A program made the position numbers and the translations under genes. 64,000 nt of DNA from contig CM062297.1 in the NCBI GenBank assembly GCA_031216915.1, positions 529,254,971-529,318,970 of the forward strand, given 5' to 3'. Source of the DNA: Pictodentalium vernedei (Eukaryota; Mollusca; Scaphopoda; Dentaliida; Dentaliidae). The notes beneath the pieces were generated by a model. It was given only the letters and a program-made list of their open reading frames with translations, had not been told where the DNA came from and did no database searches. This document shows, piece after piece, positions 1 through 11,391 of the stretch; position 1 is the first letter of the stretch; the number at the start of each line of letters is the position of its first letter.

Positions 1-1596
1 TCTGCTAGCTTGCTCGTTCAGGTCAACCTGGACCGCTAGAGAGGCCCCTCTCTCTTACAACAACATCTGGGGCCAGATGTTGTTGTGCATAACGTTCGTC
101 AGCTGGAGCATATGTCCACTCCTCCTGCTCGGGACGCTCCATTGCATCGACAGCTGGGGTCGGCTAGTCTATTGGCTTCCTTTTCCACACGCCAGCACAC
201 ACGACCACACCTTGGCTTCGTGACCTCAGATATCCAGCCTGCTTCACCAACAAAGGATTCCATGTCGTCTAGGTCACTCCATCCAGCAGCCAAGGACACG
301 AGGCCTCACCAGTCGAGACGTACGCATAAAAGGATTATGCAAGAGGTACCGTCCCAGGAGCTTCCAGCGGCTAAACAACGTAAGACCGCAGCTCCACAGG
401 CCTCCGTGACGGACTTGCTATCACAGATAGCGCAACTCATCGCAGCATCCCAGCAACCTTCGGAAACTGTTTCAGATCAGGAACTGTCCGAGGAAGCTGG
501 GTCGGTACGTTCCTCTGCAGTGTCAGACAGGGACGACCGAGATTCGCATCTGGTCCAGTCGGATGGTGAAAGGGAATCTGCAGAGCTGGAATTTTCCCTT
601 CTAAAAAACATAAGGTGGTGGTAGATTTTATCCGTCAACACCTTCCAGAGGTTGTTCCATCGGACCAGAGAGCTGCGATACCAGATAAGAGACTGATAGC
701 GTCACTGGATACAGACTTTTTTGGCCGGACTAAGGATGTTGTTCCTGAGTTTCTGGTCCAGTCCAGCAATGTCTCACGGACGTTTGAATTGCTGAATGAC
801 GCTATTTTTAGGTTAGCCTCTAAGACAGGCAGAACCAGTTTCTTATCGCAACATGCTCTACATCTGCCGTTCATCAACACTAGGAATAAATTTGAAACGG
901 CAGGAAAGGGCATTCCGAGAGTTCCTCTGCATTTAGACGACCAGGCCGAAGACTTGGAGTTGTCTTTGCCGGCGTCTATGTCAATTCTCTCCAGTACGTT
1001 GGAGACGACAATCTCGTCTAACATAGCCAGTTTAGACGCTTTATCATACGCAGATCACCTTACCAGAGTGTTAGCGCAACGTCTCGATGGTAAAGAATTC
1101 CAGGATGTTCAAACTTCCTTGAGAGTTCTTTCTAGGGCAATCGCATTTTCCACGTATAACTCTGCCCTTTCAGTGGCGAATTTGGAGTTAGACGTGATGC
1201 TGCCCTGGCTTCATCCACTAGGGTGGATTCTAAGGTGAAAACTCTCTTCGAGTCACTCCGGTTTCAGGAGAACTTCTCTTTGATGGTAAGCTTTCATTAA
1301 TCTATGATCAGATTACCAAGAAAGCTTCAGATTCTCTGCTCTTTAAGTCCGTTTCTAAGAAACCGGACTCAGCAGAGAGGAGTAAGTCAGGAACTTCTGG
1401 GGCAAGTACGTCCAAGGGAAGCTCCTATAGAGGATCTAAAAAATCCTCCTGCTCTTACTCCAGAGACTGTCAGAGAAGCGACTCAGGTAGGGGATGTAAT
1501 GCTGGCCGAGACAACAGGTCAGATGCCCCTAGGTCGACTGGTCGAAGTGCGGGTCGGGGAGGACGTAGTTTCTCCTCTCGCGGTCCAGGAGGTGAA
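1..1596 (+). pseudogene. DIRS Gag-like ORF remnant (A1), 5' end cut
   Basis: This is the C-terminal three quarters of the Gag-like protein. Recognisable blocks shared with the intact copy are the Ser/Gln-rich linker, the FELLNDAIF block (about 785-815), the NLPFIN-like block (about 865-885) and the SYADHL block (about 1045). A Ser/Arg/Gly-rich tail ends at the TGA at 1594-1596. The frame changes near 610-620 and again near 1200-1240, where bases are missing relative to the intact copy. Family knowledge suggests a structural or RNA-binding role in the retrotransposition particle; nothing here shows function. Confidence 0.8.
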
Positions 1597-3558
1597 GGTC
1601 AGAACCTCTATTGCACTCCAGTGGGCGGAAGGCTGTCAAGATTCTTAACCAATTGGTTGTCAATTACGGACGACCGATGGGTACAGGAGGTTATTTCGGA
1701 AGGTCTAAAACTGTCCTTCAGAGAAAAACCTCCATTAACATGAAGTCCTCGATGGACTCAGCTTCCATCCAACCTTCAGAAGAGAGATTCGCTTCTATCA
1801 GAGGTGCAATCTCTTCTGGAGAAGAACGCAATAGAGGTCGTAGAAAACCAGGAATCTCCCGGTTTTTACAGTCACCTGTTCCTGGTACCAAAACCAGACG
1901 GCTCGTTCCGTCCAGTTATATAGATCTAAGCTGGATAAATAAGCTGATCGTGGCTCCAAAATTTTATATGGAGACCATTCGATCGGTGAGAGCGACCATT
2001 CGAGTGAACGATTATGCTGCGAGCATAGATCTCAAGGATGCGTACTTTCATGTCATGGTACATCTGACGTTCAGAAAGGACCTTCGCTTCGCGGTCTTAG
2101 GAGTCGTTTATCAGTTCCGAGCAATGTGCTTCGGACTGAATCTAGCACCCTGGGCCTTCACTCGAATAATGAACTCGGTAATGACTCATTTCCGAGCTCA
2201 TTTGTCTGCGGTAATGTCGGCTTACTTGGACGACATTCTTCAGAGGTACGGCGACAGATTAACTCTTCAGAACGATGTTCAGAGTCTGCTTCAATTGCTC
2301 CGACGTCTCGGTTTCATAGTAAACGAAAAGAAGTCGGGTCTAGTTCCGTCCAAGTTGTTCATTCACTTGGGAATGAGCTTCGAGACGCACAACAATCTGG
2401 TTCATCTTCCGTTACCCAGAGCGAAATTAGTCAATTGTTATGCTCGCTTTTGTCTACACTCAGATGTAGTAACAGCGAGAGAATTTATGCGACTGATAGG
2501 TTTGTGCGGAGCCACCGTGGACCTTCTTCGATGGGGCGCTTACGCACTCGTCCACTCCAGATATTTTTCACTCAGAATTGGAGTGTGAAGATTCATTTGC
2601 TCGAAACACGTATCGTCTTATCGGACCAAGTGGTTGATTCAGGGAGTTCCACTGCAACTGCCGGATCCTGTTTTTACGATTATGATGATTATGATGGATG
2701 CAAGTCAAACAGGTTGGGGCGCATAATTGAGCCCAACAGATTCGAGATGCCAGGGTCTTTGGGATCCGCAGTTTCTGAACAAGCACATAAACATCAAAGA
2801 GATGATGTCAATTTGGCTTGCGCTACGTCATTGGATGAACATAATTCAGAGTTCACAAGTTCAAATACTGTCCGACAATTCGACAGTAGTAACGTACATT
2901 CGGAACCAGGGAGGCACTCATTCCATTCCGTTATTCAACTTAACGGAAAGAATCCTTCTGTTTGTCCTAGAGCATCATGTTCTTCTGTCGGTCTGTCATA
3001 TTCTGGGTCGTCTGAACGTTCTAGCGGACTCTCTTTCTCGGAAAGGTCACATGTTGCCGTCAGAATGGACTCTCAACAAGCGAGTATTCAATCAGATCTG
3101 CTCCAATGGGATCGTCCAATGATAGACTTGTTTGCAACGCAACTCAACAATCAATTGCAGACATATGTGTCGTCATGCCCAGATCCTTGAGCGTTCGCAG
3201 TAGACGCTCTCTCGATCTCTTGGGACGGAATGATGGGATACGCATATCCTCTAGCTCCGTTGATTAAACAGATTTTGCTAAAAATCAAGCATCTCACTGC
3301 AAGATTCTGTTGGTAGCATCTCTGTCGCCCCAGGGACCTTGGATAAATCTACTCTGGTGTTTGTTATGGGACATTCCTCGGAAGCTACCTCCATGGGAGG
3401 ACCTTCTTTCACAGGGGAAATCGCGCACACTTCATCACAACCCGCAAGGTCTCAACCTTCACCTATTTCCGTTGTGCGGTCCTTCTTGCATGGCAAGCAA
3501 TTTACAGGATGAGCAGTGGATGCAATTTCTAACTGTAGGAGGATCTCCTCTTCACTAA
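1597..3558 (+). pseudogene. DIRS reverse transcriptase/RNase H remnant (A1)
   Basis: The reading frame opens upstream, inside the Gag region (about 1304), and includes the DIRS-typical GGRL...TDD N-terminal block near 1620-1675. It then loses frame. The RT core is readable from about 1900 to 2500 and keeps the YLDD active-site box (near 2222-2235). RNase H is readable in another frame at 2727-3122, with the KEMM and SDNS boxes and an ADSLS end. The methylase-like tail is at about 3120-3558. At least three frame changes separate these blocks, so no full product can be made. Confidence 0.82.
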
Positions 3559-3966
3559 ATTATGCAGCAAAGTCCTCAGATGGCCATAGGCCTTTGCTGT
3601 GTCCAGTTACAGCTATGCGTATTTACAAACGTAGATCTGAGTTTATCAGAAAGGGACGAAAACGTTTCTTTCTGTCTCTGCTTTCAAATAGAAGGGACAT
3701 CATCTATTTCTAGGTGAATTCTTGTTGACTATTCGTACTGCTTTTGAAAGATTAGCTTCAACTCAGCTGTCTGTGCTTAAGAAGTTACATTGCTGTCTAC
3801 ATCTTGGGCTTATGCTAATAGTATTGCTATTACGGATCTGATGAAGGCTGCATACTGGTCTCAGCCTTCTACGTTCACAAATTTTTACCTTAGAAATATT
3901 GAGTCTATTTCTGGCGACCTTAGATGTTTGGGTCCGTTATCTGTTGCTCAGAATGTCGTCCACTAA
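3559..3966 (+). pseudogene. Tyrosine recombinase remnant with internal deletion (A1)
   Basis: The N-terminal motif (LNYAAK) at about 3559-3572 is joined directly to the SSDGHRPLLCPV block at about 3573. Some 540 bp present in copy A2 are missing, including the first catalytic Arg (ARRVSEL box). The HxxR segment is also lost: around 3777-3795 a short deletion removes the His and the Arg position reads Thr. The Tyr-bearing FTNFYLR block survives near 3875-3895 in a shifted frame. The recombinase is inactive by inspection. Confidence 0.83.
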
Positions 3967-4560
3967 ACAGTTGCAACTATAGTTATGCAGGCTTTCTGTT
4001 CCAGCAGTGACTCTGTCCTGCTGCCCTCTTCGTTCTGGGGTGATTGACCCAGAGCAAGGGGAAGTGGGGGGGGGGGGGGAATGGTGTTCCCTTATATCAC
4101 CGGCTTTATAGTGAAAAGCAAGGGAATACCTCCTCTTGAGTCAGTAATTCCGAGTCAGTGTTGGGATGGTTTTAAAGTGTAAAGCTAATGTCTATCTCGT
4201 TTATGTAATATTTTTAAAGTGTAGCTCGGTGTGAAGCATTTGTATATGTCCCGTGTCATACGGGCGTTAATATACAATCCTCGGACACTTTTAAATGAGT
4301 ATAAAGAGTCTCATTCTCTGGACTATTTTTATTTATTGGCTTTCCTTTAAGAAATTAGTATAATGGGTTATACTGGATGTTAATAGAGATCATTGATGTT
4401 ATTGTGCTCAATTACGGATTGGTAATGTCTTTCTTATTTTGTATAAACAAGAAAGATATATGTAAATCCTGTTTCTCTATTTCTCCTTGAGGGGATAATT
4501 TTGTATATGTAATTGAACCTATTGGATTTTTCTTTATGTCCTAGGCCCTCCAGCCTTTTT
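3967..4560 (+). other. 3' non-coding region of A1 with poly-G tract
   Basis: This conserved tail is shared by all family A copies. It contains a G-run at about 4066-4079, a GTTCCCTTA...AAGCAAGGGAA segment just after it, and an A/T-rich stretch that ends at the conserved CTAGGCCCTCCAG motif (about 4541-4553). There is no ORF of interest. The hairpin-capped element HT1 begins immediately after it. Confidence 0.7.
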
Positions 4561-6275
4561 AGCTCACCTGACTGAAAGTCAGGGTGAGCTTTTCTTATCA
4601 CTATTCGTCCGTCGTCCATCATCTGTCGTCCGTCGTCCTGTGTGAAGGTGGTGTTTGAGCCTCTTTCTCCTAAACCACTGGCCACATTTTAATTAAATTT
4701 CATGTAAGTAGTGGTTATATAGGGGCATTTTGATTTTTATGCAAATTAGGTTTCAGCTCATATTGAGCTGAGGGGTGGGGAAAGAATGGCCAAATTTTTT
4801 GAAAATCTTCTTCTAATGAACCACCAGTAGCAGAGACTTGATATGTGGTATACAGAGTCCTTTTGAGGTTAGAATCAAGTTTTTTCAAGAAAAGTTTGTC
4901 GGTCATTATTTGCCTTCGTTATGGGATGGGCAAAAGTTTTGGCCACGCCTAAAATTTCTATTTTCAGAACCGTGAGGTCGATTTGAACCAAATTTGATAT
5001 GAGATGATAATGGGTCATAAATAGTTGATGCCAAAAAAATTTTTCTTGTTGCTCCGTCGGAACCTCGGGAGCTAAAAATAGGAAAAACCTTAAAACTGCC
5101 ATATCTCCAAAGCTACACGGCACAAAGAATTCTTATTTTGTATAAAGCTTACTTTTAACCAGTAGAATAGAATGGTTTAAAAAAATCCCTATCGGTTTGA
5201 TCACAAGGTACTTTTTTCAGGACTTTGAAAAAGTGCTGACCAGCACTTTTTAACACCGTAGGCAATGGGAAAAACATTAAAATATCTTCTTCTCCAGATC
5301 CAGCAGATAGAAACTTTTGATATTTGGTATGCAACATTGTGGGGTGGATCTGATTCAAGTTTGTTCAAATTGCCCCCCCCCCCCCCCCCCCCCCCCCTGG
5401 ATTCATATTTGGGCTCACTATAGAAGCCCGAATTCGAACTTAGTGCATTTCAGGCAAATTTCTTAAAAAAAATCTTATTCTCCAGATCCAGCAGGCAGAA
5501 TCTTTTGATATTTGGTATGCAACAGTGTGGGGTGGATCTGATTCAAGTTTGTTTAAATCGGCTTCCTGGGTTTATATTTGGACTCAGTATAGGAGCCCAA
5601 ATTTGAACTTAGTGCATTTCAGGCAAATTTCTTTGAAAATCTTCTTCTCAAGATCCAGGAGGCAGAATCTTTTGATATTGGGTATGCACCATGCTTAGGG
5701 GGGTGAGTTTCAAGTTTGTTCAAGCCAAGTCCCTGGGTTTATATTTGGGCTCACTGTGGTAGCCCGAATTATAACTTAGTTCAAAATGAGGAATTTTCTT
5801 TAAAAATCTTCTTCAGATCCAGCATTCGGAATGTTTTGATATTTGGTATGCAGCATCCTTAGGAGGGTGAGATTCAAGTTTGTTCAAGCCATGCCCCTAG
5901 GTCCATATTTGGACTCACTGTGGGAGCTCGAATTGTAACTTAGTTCAAAATGAGGAATTTTCTTTAAAAATCTTCTTTTCAGATCCAGCAGTTGGAATGT
6001 TTTGATATTTGGTGTGCAGCATCCTTAGGGGGTGATATTCAAGTTTGTTAAAGCCAAGTCCCTGGGTCCATATATGGGCTCCCTGTGGGATTCAATATGA
6101 GGAATATTCTTTAAAAATCTTCTTTTTTTTTTTAGATCCACTGGTCAGAATCTTTGGATATTTGGTATAAGCTTTTCTTAGGAGGAGCAGATGCAACTTG
6201 TTGAAATCAATTCTCTGGGTTGATATTTAGGCTACCATGTCAGGTGAGCGCCCTCAGGCCCCCTGGGGCCTCTTG
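4561..6275 (+). mobile_element. Hairpin-capped tandem-repeat element HT1 inserted in A1
   Basis: The 5' end folds as a hairpin: AGCTCACC and a TGACT...AGTCA stem are followed by GGGTGAGCT (4561-4590). The 3' end carries a GGCCCCCTGGGGCC palindrome just before CTCTTGTTT. The body has five or six diverged units of roughly 165-185 bp, each with a core like TTTGATATTTGGTATGCAGC and a line like CATATTTGGGCTCACT. It codes for nothing evident. It interrupts A1 between CCAGCCTTTTT and CTATTCAG, which are contiguous in copies A2 and A3. The only candidate target duplication is a short T run. The layout resembles non-autonomous bivalve elements with tandem cores, but the class is not proven. Confidence 0.8.
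5371..5397. repeat. Poly-C tract
   Basis: An uninterrupted run of about 27 C lies in a unit of HT1, where the paralogous element HT2 has only five C (near 22255). This is homopolymer expansion, or an assembly artefact. Confidence 0.9.
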
Positions 6276-6339
6276 TTTCTATTCAGCTAAGTCATACCTC
6301 CCCGCTGATCATATAACATTTACCAGGCACTGATTGTAA

Positions 6340-6580
6340 GAATGAGGATTTGGCGCCAATTTCGGTACTTCCTTGACACTGCGCATGCGCAGTGGACAAA
6401 AGTATGGAAGACCATATAGGACATTGGATTTTTTTATTTGGATGCAAATTTTGGGGATTGGGGGGGGGGGGGGGGTGGGGGGAAATTTGTGTTTAGCCCT
6501 GAATAATTTAGAGTTAGCACCAACTAAGTCTGGGTTTATTGGTAAGTATAAAAAATATATAAATTACTATCATTTTTTTC
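6340..6580 (-). repeat. Right inverted terminal repeat of A1
   Basis: This is the reverse complement of the family A left terminal repeat. It contains a GGCGCC palindrome (near 6352), the ACTGCGCATGCGCAGT palindrome (about 6377-6392), an expanded G tract (about 6460-6480) and the terminal segment reading TGGTAAGTATAAAAAATAT. Its left partner is upstream of the window. Confidence 0.85.
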
Positions 6581-7420
6581 ATTTTCAAGAAAATCTTCTT
6601 TGAAACTACAAGGCCAAATGGTTTGAAAGCTTAGTTTGACTGATGACTGTAACCCCCTCTACCAATGATCCTCATTTTAATCTTCATCGGGTTGCAATTA
6701 TGGCTGCAATTGTGGCTTATAGTTACTATAGAAACCCTATAGGAAATCACATTTTCATCATCTTCACTGAAAGTACTGAGCCAATGTGAACCAGACTTTG
6801 CAGACATTGTCTATGAGAGGTTTTCTCCAACTGTTACTAATTTTATTCCTGTTGGGTGAAAAAACGTGGCCGCCAGAAGCATTCTTTGATTCTGATTGGT
6901 CAATTTTGAAAACTCTTCTCCTCTGAAACCACAGGGCCAAATGTTTTGAAACTTTGCATGGTTGATAACTGGGACACCCTCCACCAACGCTCCTCATTTT
7001 AATGTTGATCATATTGCAAACATGGTCACAATTGCATTTTATAGTTACTATAGAAAAAAACCTATAGGAAATTACATTTTCATCTTCTCTCTGGAACTAT
7101 TGAGCTGACGTGAACCAAAACTTGGCAAGAATGGTCTATATGGGGGCCCTCTGCAAACGATCCTCTTTTTGTTCCCCGTTGGCTGGAAAATATGGCCACC
7201 AGAGACATTCTTTGATTCTGTTTGATGGTTTCAAATGTTTTGAAACCTTCATGTGATTGAAGACTGGGACACCTTCTACCAATGATCCTCATGTAATGTT
7301 GATGTAATGTTGCAAACATGGCCACAATTGCAGCTCATAGTTACCATGGAAAGCCTATGGGAAATCACATTTTTATATGTAGTTCCAGGTGAGTGATTAC
7401 AGGCTCTGTAGAGCCTCTAG
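6581..7420 (+). repeat. Tail of a tandem-repeat element, target of A1
   Basis: Two or three diverged units of roughly 270-300 bp carry phrases such as GGCCAAATGTTTTGAAA and CTATAGGAAATCACATTTTCAT. The block ends with an AGGCTCTGTAGAGCCT hairpin and CTAG (about 7400-7420), like the 3' ends of the HT elements. A1 abuts this block, so A1 probably inserted into it; the 5' half would be left of the window. There is no gene. Confidence 0.6.
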
Positions 7421-7705
7421 TTTTCTTTTAAATTAATATTACTATTGATTGTATCATTCTCATTATGTTTTTTTTTTGTTTCATGTTATTTTGGGAAATA
7501 TTTAACCCTTTTTTGTATGGCAATTTAACTTACAACTTCCAGGTTAAAGTTTTTGATTAAAGTTTTTTTTGTGGGGTGTTTTAAAATTACACCTTTAATT
7601 CTTCAAACAGTTTAGTGGAATGTCACTGTTTCTTATTAGGGACAATGTCTACTATCTACTGAACATTTACACAGTGATTTTCATAAATATCGACATGTTT
7701 TTAAC
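7421..7705 (+). repeat. Repeat segment duplicated at 11900-12176
   Basis: This block is collinear with about 11900-12176 (shared phrases GGGAAATATTTAACCC and CTTCCAGGTTAAAGTTTT). The two copies flank the family B element but are too long and diverged to be a target duplication. They are better read as members of the same repeat family. There is no gene. Confidence 0.65.
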
Positions 7706-8660
7706 CCTCTCCTTGCTCACTTAGGCTCTGTCCAAGAGCCTTTTCCGTTCCTTCCAGCGAGGCTACGAGTGGTTTCCGGGCGCCCCCTGTGGCGCTGCCT
7801 CCGGGATTGGAAGCAGGCTGCTTTCTGATCCCCCTGGTGTGCCCACACCATGGAAGGCGTCAGCTGGTTTGCCCATGATGGGCTATGTGTCTTCCGACTC
7901 ATGGGATGAGTCCGACATACCTGACGTCAAGATCCAACAGTTTTCTGACTTGAGGGCAGCTCTTGAATTTGTGTTTGGGTTCCTTCCAGATCTCAAACCG
8001 TCAGACTAGCTGACAGTGTCAGCCCGGCCGCGATCGTCGGTCGCGCGCCTACAGCCTGTGGAGCAACCTGCTTCTGGGCCCCTTAGATCGTGCCTGTCGG
8101 TACAGGTGATTGAAGCTTTTACAGCTTTGGACTCTAAGCTGAGTTCCAAGGCTATGAAGACGTCGTTCTTCATCAGGGTTGACACTTTTTTGCCTCCAGT
8201 GCGTTATCGTTCCTACGATTCCGCCAATCCGTCAGTCTGCCAGACTTTGACGGTCTTGGATTGGGACTCCAACTCCCAAGCCAGCTATTTTTCATACAGA
8301 GACTCTGGAGTCCATGTTGGGCTTATCTGGAGAGATGCTGGAATGCTTTCTCTCTTCGGTCACGTTGTCTCTTCTTTGCTGCTTATCTGCTCCCAGATAA
8401 GTTTGACGACGAACAGGTTTTTTGTGTGTGCTGTCCAAGGCGCTCATGCATCTTCTCACACACATGCCTGTAGCACGGCTCACTTGGAATTAGTTCACAA
8501 GATCAGCTGCTACTTCATCAGCTTGATCAGCCTTCTGTTGGAGGCAGGGGCCGTCCAAAGTCTAACAAGGACCCATTTGCTTCCTCTGCGAAGCTAAGGG
8601 CTGATCCTCCTGCTGCCACTTCTACTCACTCACAGGGCAAGAGTAGGCATCTGCAGTAGT
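7706..8660 (+). pseudogene. DIRS family B Gag-like remnant
   Basis: A partly open frame at 8016-8330 contains a VDTFLPPVRYRSYD block and a following TLTVLDWD block, which I associate with DIRS Gag-like ORFs. Earlier sequence (7717-8010) gives broken fragments in other frames. Stops at about 8008 and frame breaks after 8330 prevent an intact product. The assignment rests mainly on its position upstream of RT. Confidence 0.55.
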
Positions 8661-10172
8661 CGCCTTGAATTCGTCCCAGGTTGAGGCATTCCACTCAGTC
8701 GAGAGTGCCTCTTCCATCACAAGTCCCTTTCAACGTTACACGTTGGGAACTTTTGATCACGGAGATAGGCAATCTTCTGTCAAAGAGGGCAATCAAGGTT
8801 ATCAAGAACATTCTTTCAGTGGGCTTTTATTCCCGCCTGTTCTTGGTGCCAAAGAAGGACGGCTGACTCAGACAGGTTATCGATCTGAGTCTCCTGACCC
8901 AGTCCCTCATTGCTCCTCAGTTCAGCATGGAGACTTTCAGGTCAGTTTGCCGCTCCATTCACCAGGATGTTTTCCAGTTGAAGGCCATGCTCTTTGGCCT
9001 CGACCTGGATCATTGGGCCTTCACCCGTCTGATGTCGCATGTGTTAGTCTTACACACAGTCCAGGGTGTCTTCTTTGGCATATCTAGTTGATATCCTCCA
9101 GAGGCATTCCAATGCTGCCTTTCTGGAATCGGATGTCGTCACACTGTTGAGTCTGCTCACGTCACTAGGGTTCAGAGTCACTGGGAAGAAGGCGGACCTT
9201 GTCCCTTCTCCGTCGTTTTGTCATCTGGGATCGGCTTCCGTACTCAGCTGGATACGGTGGCGGTTTCCCAGGCAAGAGCTGTGCTTTTCTCAGCCTTTTA
9301 CCCTGACTGTGTTCCAGTCCTCGACCGCAACAGCTCGGAGTCTTCCCCGGCTGCTCGGTAGCTGTGGTTCGGTGATGGATCTCATTCCTCTGGGTCTCCT
9401 CCAACACTTTGGACCTCTCCAACACTTTCTGCTCAGTCGTTGGAGGCTGAATGTCGATCCTCTGGATCTGGTGCTTCAGTTACCGGAGCGTCTTCCTCGT
9501 CACCGTCTCCCCTCACAGATGTTCAGTGGATTATGCAGGGAGTTCTGTTGGACTTCCCCACATCCGATCGTGTTCTGATGGCAGTCGCCAGCAAGCTCGG
9601 ATGGGGTGTGATGTTGAATCCTCTAGGTCTTTTCCTTCACGGGTCATGGGACCAGGATCTAGCAGCTCTTCACGTCAACCAGAAGGAGCTTCTTGCTCTT
9701 CTATGTTTCCGGCAGTGGATCCCCCGCCTTTCGAATTGTCAGGTCCTTCTTTTGTCCGACAATTTGACAGTGGTTGTTTACATTGGGAACCAGGGCGGCA
9801 CACACTATGTTCACATGTACGAATTGGTTCGGGATCTTCTACTGCTCGCTCAGGATGTCAACGTCGGGGTGGTGGTTCGTAACTTTCCCAATCGTCTGAA
9901 CATCCTAGCCGACTCCCTGTCCCGACAGGGCAGGTTCTTTTCCACCGAGTGGATGCTCCACATGGCGGTGTTCTAGTCTCTTTGCGATCTCTGGGGTCTT
10001 CCCCACATCGATCTCTTTGAGACTCGTTGGAACCATCAGGTGGACACTTTTGTGTCCCCATGTCCAGATGCTCTGGCTTTTGCCGTGGACGCTCTGTCCC
10101 TCCTTTGGAACGGTCTTGTCGGCTATGCCTTCCTACCGGTTCCAATTCTGTCTCAGGTTCTAGCCCAGATAT
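8661..10172 (+). pseudogene. DIRS family B RT/RNase H/methylase-like remnant
   Basis: An RT N-terminal block (FYSRLFLVPKKDG) ends at about 8866. The palm region around the IDLKDAYFH box is deleted. The active-site box reads YLVD instead of YLDD (about 9084-9095). RNase H is readable at 9560-9976, with the KELL and SDN boxes and ADSLSRQG, but the first catalytic Asp box is changed (MAVAS for MTDAS). The methylase-like block (PCPDALAFAVDALS) lies near 10058-10110. Frame changes separate the segments, so it is dead by both frame and active-site criteria. Confidence 0.8.
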
Positions 10173-11110
10173 GAACCTGCAGTTGTCGAATCCTTTCGAT
10201 TGCATCCCTGTTGCCTCGGTGGGTGTTGATCAATCTGCCCCGCTCTCTGTTAGCGGCGGTCCCGGCATGTCTGCCTCTACATCGCGACTTTCTTTGCCAA
10301 AGTCGCCCGAGGAGGTTTCAGGTCGACCCGACTTCATTGTGCCTTTGCGCATGTCTTTTATCGGGTCCTGTCTCCTCCGTAGTGGTTTTTTTTCGAGACA
10401 AGCAGTGGAGTTGCTTTTCTTCTTCAAGGAGGCACTCACTCCACTGGTTTATCCCCTGCGGCTAAGTAGAAGGTTCTTCTGTCAATGGTGTGCGATCACT
10501 CTGTTGCTTCTGTCACTCCTTTGATCACACCGATTGCGGAGTTTCTGGTATATGTTTGATTCTGGGCTCTCCAGCAATGGGTACAAGTCCATGCTTCGGA
10601 GACCTTTTTCATATGTGCTACAGCATCGTATTGGCACTCATCCTTGCCTCTCCAAGCTTGTTCTGCACTTTTCCTTGAAAAGGCCTAGGACTTTGCAGTT
10701 TACTCCAAGATGGACACTTTCTTGGGTGCTGCTCTGCTTGGGGGGGTGGGGGGGGGGTCGTTTGCGCCTTTATCCCGGGTGGATATGCATTTTCTCACAT
10801 GCCAGATCTCTTCTGAATCCATTTCTCGATGGATTTGTCTTGCTATTCGTGCAGCTTCTCATCTAGCGACTGGCGATTGTATTACCAATCGTTTTTCTGC
10901 CACGAGGTGCATGCATTGTCTTCCTCTCGGGTCTTATACTAACTCCGTCATGTTGTCGGATGTTATACTGGCAGCCTACTGGAGAAATGCTACCTTCTCC
11001 ACTTATCTCCGACAGTTGCAGGAGCAGACAGAGGGCCTTTTCTATGGGCCCTCTTTCTTCTGCTCAGGCTGTTGTCCATCCCAGCCATTCTGCTTCTTAC
11101 AAGGTCAGTT
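10173..11110 (+). pseudogene. DIRS family B tyrosine recombinase remnant
   Basis: Blocks similar to the family A recombinase occur in several frames: YKSMLRRPF (about 10578), RPRTLQFTPRW (about 10681-10715), ISRWICLAIRAA (about 10823-10856) and AAYWRNATFSTYLRQL (about 10972-11020). The last aligns with the Tyr region. The first Arg box is deleted around a G-run (10740-10757), and the HxxR region is not preserved in frame. Confidence 0.72.
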
Positions 11111-11317
11111 CCACCTTCATGCTGTTACTGCCCTTTCTGTCTGTGCGTCGCACATCATCAGATGCCTCATCTCGCATTGTCTTTTACTAAGATTTGTGAT
11201 GCTATGGTTTGATAGGACTAGGGATCTCTTCCTCTGTCCACGGTTCCAGTGCAATTGAGTTATGTGTGGGTTGGGTATGTGATTCCCTCCATCCTATTGT
11301 CTATTCAGCCTGTAGTA

Positions 11318-11391
11318 AACAATCGTAAGGTGGGTTGATAAGAAATATAAATTTTATAGTAAATTTCCTTTCTTATTATACCTACCGCAAT
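11318..11391. repeat. Internal complementary region of B1
   Basis: Positions 11343-11391 read as the reverse complement of the right tip at 11708-11756, with about one mismatch across the block. In DIRS elements this region is complementary to the outer ends of both terminal repeats and is thought to template circle formation. The left half (11318-11342) should match the missing left tip. Confidence 0.8.

Larger units (their letters stand above)
1..6580 (+). mobile_element. DIRS-like retrotransposon, family A copy A1 (5' truncated by window edge, defective)
   Basis: The copy enters the window inside its Gag-like region and runs through RT/RNase H, a methylase-like tail, a recombinase remnant, a 3' non-coding region and the right inverted terminal repeat. 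It is recognised by collinear similarity to the intact copy at 45052-52171. A hairpin-capped repeat is inserted at 4561-6275. About 130 bp, including the internal complementary region, is missing where the element resumes (6276-6310). Coding parts carry frameshifts and a large recombinase deletion, so this copy cannot be autonomous. The right tip (about 6580) is placed by comparison with the other copies; the left tip lies outside the window. Confidence 0.88.

Noticed and set aside
2126..3190. Open frame of about 350 codons over the A1 RT/RNase H region
   Set aside because: It lies in the wrong frame relative to RT and RNase H, is Ser-rich with no family motif, and matches the shadow frame seen over RT in A3.
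4561..6275. Firm classification of HT1 as a Helitron
   Set aside because: The 3' palindrome is suggestive, but the end is CTTG rather than a canonical CTRR and no clear A/T target pair was established.
8016..8597. Open frame read as an unknown 190-residue protein
   Set aside because: Its first half matches a DIRS Gag-like block and the rest is a frameshifted continuation; treated as part of the B1 remnant.
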